A DNA stretch of 43,904 bases from Elusimicrobiota bacterium (GTDB lineage: Bacteria > Elusimicrobiota > Elusimicrobia > Elusimicrobiales > UBA9959), in NCBI GenBank assembly GCA_016207645.1, contig JACQPH010000102.1, positions 1 through 43,904 on the forward strand, written 5' to 3'. The notes beneath the pieces are model-generated. The model did no database searches. It was not told where the DNA came from and saw only the letters and a list, made by a program, of their open reading frames with translations. The position numbers and the translations under genes were made by a program. Numbering within the stretch: the stretch's first letter is position 1; every line of letters begins with the position of its first letter. This document shows, in pieces, positions 1 through 6,650 of this stretch.

Positions 1-33
1 GCCTTATTAAGGCGGGGACCATCATTCAAAAAT

Positions 34-54
34 CCCCTCCTTTACAAGGAGGGG
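34..54. repeat. Palindromic repeat next to DUF559 gene
   Basis: A perfect 9-bp inverted repeat (CCCCTCCTT, 3-nt loop, AAGGAGGGG) lies about 20 bp upstream of the DUF559 gene. A related C-rich half-site (CCCCTCCCAACCCTCC) occurs at the 3' end of that gene near 435-450. Similar CCCTCC/GGGAGG palindromes occur elsewhere in the window (22483-22511). I read it as a dispersed palindromic repeat; its function is unknown. Confidence 0.6.
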
Positions 55-76
55 TAGGGGGAGGTATACAAAAGTT

Positions 77-508
77 GTGACCAAAATTTTTAATAAAAAA
101 TCGCAAACACAAAAAAGAAAGTTGCTTAGAAAAAATTTACCAAAAACAGAAATAGCTCTTTGGGTGAAATTAAAAAATAAAAAAATAAATGGGTTTAAAT
201 TTAGACGACAATACAGCATTAATAGATATGTAGTAGACTTCTATTGTCCGATGCTAAAGCTTGCAATTGAAATTGACGGCAATTATCATAATACTGCAGA
301 AACGAAAAATTATGATAAACTCAGGCAAAATTTTATTGAAAACTACGGAATTAAATTTTTAAGGTTTTCTAATTCAGATATTACGGAAAATTTAGAAGGA
401 GTAATAAAAACAATTTCTCAATATTGTAAAAAACCCCTCCCAACCCTCCAACAGCTCTTGAACAGTTATAATCCTAATCCTCAGGTCACGGCTGCGGGAG
501 CCGGATAA
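77..508 (+). CDS. DUF559 (Vsr-like) endonuclease-domain protein
   Basis: This is a small 143-residue protein of the DUF559 family, a PD-(D/E)XK-like fold related to very-short-patch-repair endonucleases. The sequence shows the family core: an N-terminal basic helix (about residues 10-30, with the E-x-x-LW segment), KFRRQYSI, VVDFYCP and AIEIDG (D and E of the presumed active site), then a C-terminal FLRFSN strand. It is strikingly AT-rich and lysine/asparagine-rich compared with every neighbour, which suggests recent transfer. The start is a GTG with no good ribosome binding site. The last ~20 codons run through the palindromic flank into the 3' end of the convergent scpA gene, so the natural C-terminus is probably near codon 120 and the tail may be fortuitous. 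The substrate and role are unknown. Confidence 0.75.
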   Translation: MTKIFNKKSQTQKRKLLRKNLPKTEIALWVKLKNKKINGFKFRRQYSINRYVVDFYCPMLKLAIEIDGNYHNTAETKNYDKLRQNFIENYGIKFLRFSNSDITENLEGVIKTISQYCKKPLPTLQQLLNSYNPNPQVTAAGAG

Positions 509-1188
509 ATGCGCACTTCCGTATAGGCTTCGTCCTGCGAGACCAGGATCTTGCGCTGCTTTACCAGCTCGAGCAGGGCCATGAAGCAGGTGATGACGCC
601 CAGGCGCTTGGTTTCGGAAGCGAAGATCTCGTCGAGGAGCAGCCATTCCCGGCCCTCCAGCAGCTTCTCTATCTTCTCTACGCGGGACTCGATGGGGAAC
701 TGGTCGGCCTCCACGCCCCGGCTGGGCTCGGTGCGCTCGAAGGCGCGCTTCACCGCGTCCAGCAGCGCGGACAGGTCCAGTTCCAGGTATTTGTCCTCGC
801 CGGAGAAAACGGGCGAGCCGCGGTAGAAAGCGTCCTTGAACCTGGCGAAGCGGCCGTGCATCTCTTTGGAGGCTTCCTTGTAGCGCTGGTATTCCTCCAG
901 CATGGACACCAGCACGCCGCGCGGGTCCGGGCCGTTCTCCCCGTCCAGCACCTCCGGCGCCGGCAGCAGCATCTTGGCCTTCACCTGCATCAGCGTGGCG
1001 GCCATCACCAGGAACTCCCCGGCCACGTCCAGGTTGAGGCTCTTCATCACGTCGAGGTACTGCAGGTACTCGGAAGTTATCTGGGCTATCGGGATATCGT
1101 AGATATCCAGGTTGTTCTTCTTGACGAGGTGCATCAGCAGGTCGAGGGGACCCTCGAAATTCTCCAGGTGTATGTCTATGGCGTTCAT
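481..1188 (-). CDS. scpA: Segregation and condensation protein A
   Basis: ScpA is the kleisin subunit of the bacterial SMC-ScpAB condensin. It bridges the SMC heads and acts on the nucleoid during chromosome segregation. The 235-residue length is normal. The N-terminal signature (FEGPLDLLMHLV, then DIPIAQITSEYLQYL and FLVMAATLMQVKAKMLLP) is highly typical, and the C-terminal winged-helix segment (LLDEIF, ITCFMALLELVKQ) is present. It lies 27 bp downstream of trpS on the same strand, so it is probably co-transcribed with it. The usual partner scpB would be expected next, but the AT-rich DUF559 gene on the opposite strand occupies that position and overlaps the scpA stop by about 28 bp. scpB is not visible in the window. 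Confidence 0.93.
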   Translation of the reverse strand: MNAIDIHLENFEGPLDLLMHLVKKNNLDIYDIPIAQITSEYLQYLDVMKSLNLDVAGEFLVMAATLMQVKAKMLLPAPEVLDGENGPDPRGVLVSMLEEYQRYKEASKEMHGRFARFKDAFYRGSPVFSGEDKYLELDLSALLDAVKRAFERTEPSRGVEADQFPIESRVEKIEKLLEGREWLLLDEIFASETKRLGVITCFMALLELVKQRKILVSQDEAYTEVRIYPAPAAVT

Positions 1189-1215
1189 ATTTTACGGCCT
1201 TAGTGCGATAAAACC

Positions 1216-2337
1216 TCAGTCTCTAATCACGCTACCGCGAAAATCTTCTAATTTCAGCGAAACCCGGATACGCCTCATAAGTTCTTCGGCCTTCTTCACG
1301 GCCTTCTTTCCGCCCTCTTCCAACAAATTATCGGCCTGCGCGGAGTCAGTCCCGTAAATGGCCCGGCGGGATCGCTGTTCAGCCATGGGTTCGGACATCA
1401 GCTCCAGAAGCTGCTTTTTGCAGGCACCGCAGCCGGTGCGCCCCTCGCGGCAGGCCTCCTCTTGCGCTTTCCAGGCCGTATTGTAAAGCTTGTGGAAAGC
1501 GCAGACCACGCAGCCCTCGGGGTGCCCTTTGTCGTCAGCCTTTATCTTTAGCGGGTCTGTGTACATCTTTTTGATCTTAGCTTCCAGCACTTTGGGCTCC
1601 TCGCCCATCTCAATGGCGTTACCATATGATTTGGACATCTTTCTGGCGTCAAGCCCGGGGACCATGGGCGCGCTTGTAAGCAGAGGCTCGGGCTCAATGA
1701 TGATATCTTTCTTCACGATATGATTAAACCGCCGGGCTATCTCGCGTGTGAGCTCCAGGTGTGGAAGTTGGTCCTTCCCCACGGGCACAAAGTTGGCGCC
1801 GTACATAGCTATATCGGCGGCCTGGAGCACCGGGTAGCCCAGGAAACCGTAGGTAGCCATCTCGGAGTGGATAGCCAGGTCGTCGACGTTGTGGCCGTGG
1901 GCCTCGGCCAGTTGTTTAGCCGCGCCCTCGGCCTTCTTCATTTTGTCTTCCTGCCCCTTATATTTAGCCTTATATAGTTCCTGCAACTGCTCCTTAAAGG
2001 TGGGATTGCGCAGCAGCCAACTTATAGGGGTGATCATACCCATAAGCATATAGAGTTCGGCGTGAGCTTTAACATCGGATTGACGGAACATAACACATTT
2101 GGCTGGGTCCAGCCCGGCGGCTAGCCAGTCAGCCACCATCAGCCTGGTGTTTTCGCGTAGTCCCACAGTTTCTTCATGTGAAGTGGTAAGGGCGTGCCAG
2201 TCGGCAACAAAAAACCAACAGTCGTATTTTTCCTGCAGCTCCACCCAGTTCTTCAGCGCGCCCCAGTAATTGCCCAGGTGCAGCCGGCCGGTGGGCCTCA
2301 TACCGGAAACCACCACGGGTTTCTTGTCGTTTTCCAT
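1216..2337 (-). CDS. trpS: Tryptophanyl-tRNA synthetase with Fe-S-type cysteine cluster
   Basis: This class Ic synthetase charges tRNA-Trp in the cytoplasm. It has 373 residues. The HIGH-like motif is GRLHLGNY (residues 17-24) and the KMSKS loop is KMSKSYGN (233-240). Unlike the ~330-residue E. coli-type enzyme, it contains a cysteine cluster C276, C279, C296, C303, C306. The C-x6-C-x2-C part matches the [4Fe-4S] site known in Thermotoga-type TrpRS, though the spacing to the upstream cysteine differs (x16 from C279 or x19 from C276). The gene starts 2 bp after the M50 peptidase stop and precedes scpA, a common bacterial gene order. Assignment is secure; cluster binding is inferred. Confidence 0.96.
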   Translation of the reverse strand: MENDKKPVVVSGMRPTGRLHLGNYWGALKNWVELQEKYDCWFFVADWHALTTSHEETVGLRENTRLMVADWLAAGLDPAKCVMFRQSDVKAHAELYMLMGMITPISWLLRNPTFKEQLQELYKAKYKGQEDKMKKAEGAAKQLAEAHGHNVDDLAIHSEMATYGFLGYPVLQAADIAMYGANFVPVGKDQLPHLELTREIARRFNHIVKKDIIIEPEPLLTSAPMVPGLDARKMSKSYGNAIEMGEEPKVLEAKIKKMYTDPLKIKADDKGHPEGCVVCAFHKLYNTAWKAQEEACREGRTGCGACKKQLLELMSEPMAEQRSRRAIYGTDSAQADNLLEEGGKKAVKKAEELMRRIRVSLKLEDFRGSVIRD

Positions 2338-2339
2338 AG

Positions 2340-2978
2340 CTAAAAGGCCCCCATTATCGGGGTCATGAGCAGCAGCGCCAGGTTAAGCACCGGGTGCATG
2401 ATGCGCGGGAGCAGGCCGGTGACCAGCAGGCCTATTATTATATAGACGCCGTAAGGAAGATGTCTCTCGTAAATTTCCAGGGCCCTGCCTTTCAGCAGGC
2501 CCAGCGCTATCTGGCTGCCGTCCAGCGGGAAGACCGGGATCAGGTTAAAGACCGCCAGCAGCAGGTTTATCACCACGGCGAAGCCTAAAGTCCTGAGCAG
2601 GGTGACGGCAAGTTCCCCCGGGAGATATCCGTAAGCCATGGTCAGCAGCTTGAAACTTATGGCTGCGGTCAGCGCCAGCAGGATATTGGACAGCGGGCCG
2701 CTGACAGCCACAAGAGCCATGTCGGCGCGGGGACGATGCAGACGGTAGGGGTTGACCGGCACGGGCCTGGCCCAGCCTATGGCGGGAAACCCCATGAAGA
2801 CGCAGGCGGCCGGGAGCAGCACCGTGCCCACCGGGTCGATATGAGGCAGCGGGTTGAAAGAGAGGCGGCCGGAAAGGTAAGCGGTATCGTCCCCGTGCCT
2901 GTAGGCCGTATAGCCGTGGGCGAATTCGTGGAAAATGACCGAAAAAAACAGGACCGGAAGCTGTAAAATCCACTCCAT
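2340..2978 (-). CDS. Site-2 protease family (M50) membrane metallopeptidase
   Basis: This 212-residue integral membrane protein belongs to the small Rip/YwhC-like branch of M50 intramembrane zinc proteases. The zinc motif HEFAH lies in the first membrane segment (about residues 18-22), and the second metal motif is the FPLDG stretch in NLIPVFPLDGSQ (about 148-159). Four to five hydrophobic segments are visible. No PDZ domain is present. It is the first gene of the operon with trpS and scpA. The substrate cannot be predicted; in this subfamily the physiological target is generally unknown. Confidence 0.9.
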   Translation of the reverse strand: MEWILQLPVLFFSVIFHEFAHGYTAYRHGDDTAYLSGRLSFNPLPHIDPVGTVLLPAACVFMGFPAIGWARPVPVNPYRLHRPRADMALVAVSGPLSNILLALTAAISFKLLTMAYGYLPGELAVTLLRTLGFAVVINLLLAVFNLIPVFPLDGSQIALGLLKGRALEIYERHLPYGVYIIIGLLVTGLLPRIMHPVLNLALLLMTPIMGAF

Positions 2979-3046
2979 AGAACGTAATTATATTAATAAT
3001 ATGACCGGTTAGAAAAGGAGGATCGAAGAGCTATGGAAAGCCCCCC

Positions 3047-3074
3047 TTCCATTCCTGCGTCTTTTTAGTATAAT
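3047..3074 (+). promoter_or_regulatory. Putative sigma-70 promoter for UDP-sugar dehydrogenase operon
   Basis: A perfect -10 hexamer TATAAT (3069-3074) follows a weak -35 (TTCCAT, 3047-3052) with a 16-bp spacer. Transcription would begin near 3081. This argues that translation starts at 3104 rather than at the ATG at 3080, which would coincide with the transcript start. Confidence 0.5.
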
Positions 3075-3103
3075 TTCAGATGGAATTAGAGGGTTGTCAA
3101 ATA

Positions 3104-4402
3104 ATGGAAAAGCTCAAAAAACTCATCAATGACAGGAAAGCGAAGATCGGCATAGTGGGCATGGGCTATGTGGGCCTGCCGCTGGCCATGGAATTCGCCA
3201 AAGGCGGCTTCCCGGTGACCGGTTTCGAAGTGGACGCGCAGAAGGTGCGCGACATCAAGGACGGCGAATCTTATATCCCGGACGTGCCGGTGGAAGAGCT
3301 CTCCGCCATGGTCAAAAAGGGCCTACTGACGGCCACCCTTGATTTCTCGGGCCTCAAAAAGATGGACGCCGTCATCATCTGCGTGCCCACCCCGCTGCGC
3401 AAGAGCAAGGACCCCGACGTTTCCTATATAGTGGCCTCCGTGCAGGAGACCCGCAAATTCCTGCGCCGCGGCCAGCTCATCATCCTCGAAAGCACCACCT
3501 ACCCCGGCACCACCAAGGAGCTGGTGAAGCCCATGCTCGAACAGGGCGGGTTCAGGGCCGGCAAGGATTTCTTCCTGGCTTTCTCCCCGGAGCGCGTGGA
3601 CCCCGGCAACAAAAAATACGGAGTGAAGAACACGCCCAAGGTGGTGGGCGGCGTCACACCGGCCTGCACCGAACTGGCCGGCCTGCTTTACGGCGCCGTG
3701 ATAGACCGGGTGCTGGAGGTCTCCAGCACCGAGGCGGCCGAGCTGGTGAAGCTGCTCGAAAACACCTTCCGCGCGGTCAATATCGGCATGATCAACGAGA
3801 TGGCGCTGATGTGCGACAAGCTCGGCCTGGATATCTGGGAAGTGATAAACGCCGCGGCCTCGAAACCCTTCGGCTTCATGCCTTTCTATCCCGGCCCCGG
3901 CATCGGCGGCCACTGCATACCGCTGGACCCGCATTACCTCGGCTGGAAGATGAAGACCCTCAATTTCGAGCCGCGCTTCATCGAGCTGGCCGGCGCCATC
4001 AATTCTTCCATGCCCGACCACGTGGTGACCCGCCTGGGCGGGATCCTCAACACCCGCGGCAAGGCCCTGAGCCGGTCCAGGATACTGATGATAGGCATGT
4101 CCTATAAACCCGATATTTCCGACGCGCGCGAGTCGCCGGCCCGCGACGTGCTGACGCTGCTGGAAAAGACCGGAGCCAAAGCGGATTACTACGACCCTTA
4201 TGTAGCCGAGACCGACGTGGAAGGGGAGCTCCGCCGCTCCAGGAAGGACGCGCTGAAAAAGCTCGGCTCCTACGACTGCGTGCTGATAGTGACGCCGCAC
4301 TCCAGCATAGATTACGCCGGAATAGTGAAAAAGGCCCGCTTGGTCTTCGATACCAGGAACGCCACCAAGGGACTGAAAGCGAAGAACCTGTTCCGCCTAT
4401 GA
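3104..4402 (+). CDS. UDP-N-acetylglucosamine/mannosamine-type nucleotide-sugar dehydrogenase
   Basis: This NAD-dependent UDP-sugar 6-dehydrogenase converts a UDP-HexNAc to the uronic acid for surface polysaccharide synthesis. An N-terminal Rossmann motif (GIVGMGYVGLPLA) is followed by the central helix with VELVKLLENTFRAVNI-type sequence, the catalytic cysteine motif GPGIGGHCIPLDP, and a C-terminal UDP-binding domain containing SYKPDISDARESPA. The features fit the WbpA/WecC family better than Ugd. I place the start at 3104 because AGAGGG lies 10 bp upstream and the longer start coincides with the promoter; that gives about 432 residues. Its stop overlaps the start of the histidine kinase gene (ATGA), so the two are translationally coupled. 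The exact sugar substrate cannot be told from sequence. Confidence 0.92.
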   Translation: MEKLKKLINDRKAKIGIVGMGYVGLPLAMEFAKGGFPVTGFEVDAQKVRDIKDGESYIPDVPVEELSAMVKKGLLTATLDFSGLKKMDAVIICVPTPLRKSKDPDVSYIVASVQETRKFLRRGQLIILESTTYPGTTKELVKPMLEQGGFRAGKDFFLAFSPERVDPGNKKYGVKNTPKVVGGVTPACTELAGLLYGAVIDRVLEVSSTEAAELVKLLENTFRAVNIGMINEMALMCDKLGLDIWEVINAAASKPFGFMPFYPGPGIGGHCIPLDPHYLGWKMKTLNFEPRFIELAGAINSSMPDHVVTRLGGILNTRGKALSRSRILMIGMSYKPDISDARESPARDVLTLLEKTGAKADYYDPYVAETDVEGELRRSRKDALKKLGSYDCVLIVTPHSSIDYAGIVKKARLVFDTRNATKGLKAKNLFRL

Positions 4403-6231
4403 CAGAGACGCAGGAACCGAAGCTGCTCTGGTTCAGTTTTTTAAAGGTCTTCACCCGCGCGCTGGTGCAGATCAACCTTTATAAACCGGACCACCCGCAG
4501 GTGAAGCAGGCGCTTTCGGAAGGAGAGACCCTGCTCGGGCAGATAGCCGATTCGCTGGGCGGCGGTTTATTTTCCATAACGCTGGATAACGACAAACTGC
4601 TCATAAACAGCACACCGCTGCTTACCGCCGACAAACTGCCCAATTCGCTGAAGAACCTCTTCACGAAGTCCCGGATACAGACCATAACCTTCGCCGCCGG
4701 CGTCACCGGGGAGGACCTGCTGGCCCTCTGCCAGGTTCAGGCTTTCAAGGGCGAAGCCAGGGCCTATCTTAAGGACCACGGCATAGAAAGGATCGGCGTC
4801 AGCGAGGCGGTTTACGCCAAGGTGGAAGGCGCGCAGCCGCACGCCGGTCCCGGTCCCGCCCAGGCCGCCGAGGCCCGGCCCGCCCCGCAGGCCGCCGCCC
4901 CCGCCGCGAACGTGGAGGAGAAGCTCTCGGAGCAGAGCCTTGAAACCGCCCTCCAGACCGTGATCGCCCGCAGCACCGCCGACCCGGCCGAACAGCGCCG
5001 GGTAATGGATATCCTGGCCGCCAAGCTCAAAAAAGAGATAGAGGACAGCGTGAACAAGGCCCTCGAAGGCATCCGGGGCGAGAAGAAGAAAGTCGAGAAC
5101 GACATGGTGCGCGCCGAGACCGTGATGACCAACCTGGCGGAAGGCGTAGTGGTGGTGGACAGGAACGGCAACATCCTGATGATGAACCCGCAGGCGGAAG
5201 CCATTTCCGGCAGGCCGCTGGCCGAGCTGTCCGGCAAGAAGATCATGGACCTTTCCCAGCTGGAGAGCCAGGTGGTCTCGCTGGCCAAAGAGATCAGGTC
5301 CGACACCAGGACGGATATTTCCAAAGAACTCCAGAAGGCCGGGCCGGCCGAACTGGCCGAAACGGTGAAAAGGTCCACCGCCATAATCCAGAACGAGGAA
5401 GGCAAGATAGTGGGCACCGTCTCCATCCCCACGGACGCCGCGAAGCTCAAGCAGGTGGAGGAGCTGCAGCAGGAATTCATCGCCAATATGACCCACGAGC
5501 TGCGCTCCCCGCTCACCTCCATCAAGGCAGCGCTGGAGCTCATGGGCCGGGACGCTCCGAAAGAGGACAGCGGCCGCGGCATACTGAACACCGCCATCCG
5601 CAACACCGAGCGCCTCAATTCCATAATCACGGACATACTGGACTTCTCCAAGCTGCAGTCCGGCAAGCTGGTCTTCCACAAGGAGAACACCCCGGCCGGC
5701 GAGGCGGCCAGGGAAGCCGTGGAATCCATGAAGGCCTGGGCCACCTCCAAAGGCGTGAACCTTTCCGTAGCCTGCGGGGCCGATGTGCAGAACATCTATG
5801 CCGACAAGCGCCGCACGGTACAGGTGCTCATAAACCTGATCTCCAACTCCATCAAGTTCACTCCGACCGGCGGAAGCATAACGGTGTCGGCCGACGCCGG
5901 CAAGGAAGCCCTGAGCGGCTATTCTTTCTTCTCCGTGACGGACACCGGCTGCGGCATCAGGAAGGAGGACCAGGCGAAGGTCTTCGAGAAATTCGTGCAG
6001 GTGGCCGCCGGCGAGAAAGTGGGCGGCACCGGCCTGGGTCTCTCCATCACCAAGGCCATGGTCATACTGCAGGGAGGCAGGCTCTCCCTGGAAAGCGAGC
6101 CCGGCCGGGGCGCCACCTTCAGGGTAGGCCTGCCTGTCTACAGGGGCCAGGCGGACCAGCCCGTTTTCGAACAGGCCCCCGAGCTCAAGGAAGAGGAAAA
6201 AAGCTGGTGGAAAAAGCTGCTGGGCCTGTAA
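4399..6231 (+). CDS. Soluble PAS histidine kinase with novel N-terminal module
   Basis: A 610-residue cytoplasmic sensor kinase with no membrane segments. Residues 8-140 form a module shared with the proteins at 25781 and 27566 in this window: YKPDHPQV, then LLINSTPL, then ITFAAGVTGEDL. An Ala/Pro-rich linker (145-172) and a coiled region precede a PAS domain (about 240-345). HisKA follows, with phospho-acceptor H366 in NMTHELRSPLTS, then HATPase_c with an N box, DTGCGI (G1) and GTGLGLS (G2). It presumably autophosphorylates and signals to a response regulator that is not encoded beside it. The start overlaps the upstream dehydrogenase stop, which hints at control of surface polysaccharide or motility, but that is inference. 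Confidence 0.9.
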   Translation: MTETQEPKLLWFSFLKVFTRALVQINLYKPDHPQVKQALSEGETLLGQIADSLGGGLFSITLDNDKLLINSTPLLTADKLPNSLKNLFTKSRIQTITFAAGVTGEDLLALCQVQAFKGEARAYLKDHGIERIGVSEAVYAKVEGAQPHAGPGPAQAAEARPAPQAAAPAANVEEKLSEQSLETALQTVIARSTADPAEQRRVMDILAAKLKKEIEDSVNKALEGIRGEKKKVENDMVRAETVMTNLAEGVVVVDRNGNILMMNPQAEAISGRPLAELSGKKIMDLSQLESQVVSLAKEIRSDTRTDISKELQKAGPAELAETVKRSTAIIQNEEGKIVGTVSIPTDAAKLKQVEELQQEFIANMTHELRSPLTSIKAALELMGRDAPKEDSGRGILNTAIRNTERLNSIITDILDFSKLQSGKLVFHKENTPAGEAAREAVESMKAWATSKGVNLSVACGADVQNIYADKRRTVQVLINLISNSIKFTPTGGSITVSADAGKEALSGYSFFSVTDTGCGIRKEDQAKVFEKFVQVAAGEKVGGTGLGLSITKAMVILQGGRLSLESEPGRGATFRVGLPVYRGQADQPVFEQAPELKEEEKSWWKKLLGL

Positions 6232-6234
6232 GCA

Positions 6235-6262
6235 TTGTTATCCCCGCCTCATAAATTATAAA
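6235..6262 (+). promoter_or_regulatory. Putative promoter for tRNA-Arg
   Basis: TTGTTA (6235-6240) and TATAAA (6257-6262) are separated by 16 bp just after the kinase stop codon. A second -10-like TATACT follows at 6264-6269. A GC-rich hairpin (CCCGGGCG/CGCCCGGG, 6281-6299) lies between this promoter and the tRNA. Confidence 0.4.
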
Positions 6263-6280
6263 ATATACTTTCGTTACGGT

Positions 6281-6299
6281 CCCGGGCGGCGCGCCCGGG
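6281..6299. other. GC-rich hairpin upstream of tRNA-Arg
   Basis: An 8-bp perfect stem with a 3-nt loop, not followed by a T-run. It lies between the kinase and the tRNA, where it may be a 3'-end structure of the kinase mRNA or part of the tRNA precursor leader. Confidence 0.5.
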
Positions 6300-6310
6300 G
6301 CGCGACAAAG

Positions 6311-6385
6311 GCGCCCGTATCTCAACGGATAGAGTCCCGCCCTGCGAAGGCGGTTATACAGGTTCGATTCCTGTCGGGCGCACCA
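6311..6385 (+). tRNA. tRNA-Arg, anticodon GCG
   Basis: A complete cloverleaf can be folded by eye. The acceptor stem is GCGCCCG (6311-6317) with CGGGCGC (6375-6381), then discriminator A and an encoded CCA. The anticodon stem CCGCC/GGCGG closes the loop CTGCGAA, placing anticodon GCG at 6344-6346. The T-stem is ACAGG/CCTGT with loop TTCGATT. Position 20 is A, an arginine identity element. The D-stem has a mismatch at 10-25 (T-T). Bacteria normally read CGN codons with an ACG anticodon edited to inosine, so G34 is unusual. Confidence 0.93.
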
Positions 6386-6400
6386 GATTCCGAACTCATT

Positions 6401-6586
6401 ATGCCTGAGAACAAAGAGAACGACAAGAAAGAGACCGCCACCGGCCGCTATGTCTACGACAAGAAGCTGGGCAAGGTGGTGAAAGTCTCCGACGACATAC
6501 CCGGCCTGAAAAAAGGCCCGGCGGCCGCCGACGGCTGCCCCGTCAATCCCGGCGCCCACAGGTGCAACGGCTGCTGCGGCCATTGA
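6401..6586 (+). CDS. Small Cys-rich hypothetical protein
   Basis: A 61-residue protein with a charged N-terminus, a central RYVYDKKLGKVVKVSDDIPG segment, and a C-terminal CPVNPGAHRCNGCCGH with four cysteines and two histidines that could bind a metal. It begins 15 bp after the tRNA CCA end and is probably on the same transcript. No clear Shine-Dalgarno sequence is present. A strong terminator follows directly, which supports it being the last gene of this unit. I do not recognise a named family. Confidence 0.6.
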   Translation: MPENKENDKKETATGRYVYDKKLGKVVKVSDDIPGLKKGPAAADGCPVNPGAHRCNGCCGH

Positions 6587-6603
6587 CGCGGCTTTCTTTG
6601 AAC

Positions 6604-6633
6604 AAAAAACCCGGGCGGCCGCCCGGGTTTTTT
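6604..6633. terminator. Bidirectional intrinsic terminator
   Basis: A perfect inverted repeat, CCCGGGCGG/CCGCCCGGG (6610-6627), is flanked by six A on the left and six T on the right. It can therefore terminate both the plus-strand tRNA unit and the minus-strand pilT unit. Confidence 0.92.
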
Positions 6634-6650
6634 ATCGGGCCGGGAGCCCC

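Noticed and set aside
3080-3103. Upstream start codon for the nucleotide-sugar dehydrogenase
   Set aside because: The ATG at 3080 is 6 bp after the TATAAT and would fall at the transcript start; the downstream ATG at 3104 has an AGAGGG site and matches family N-termini.
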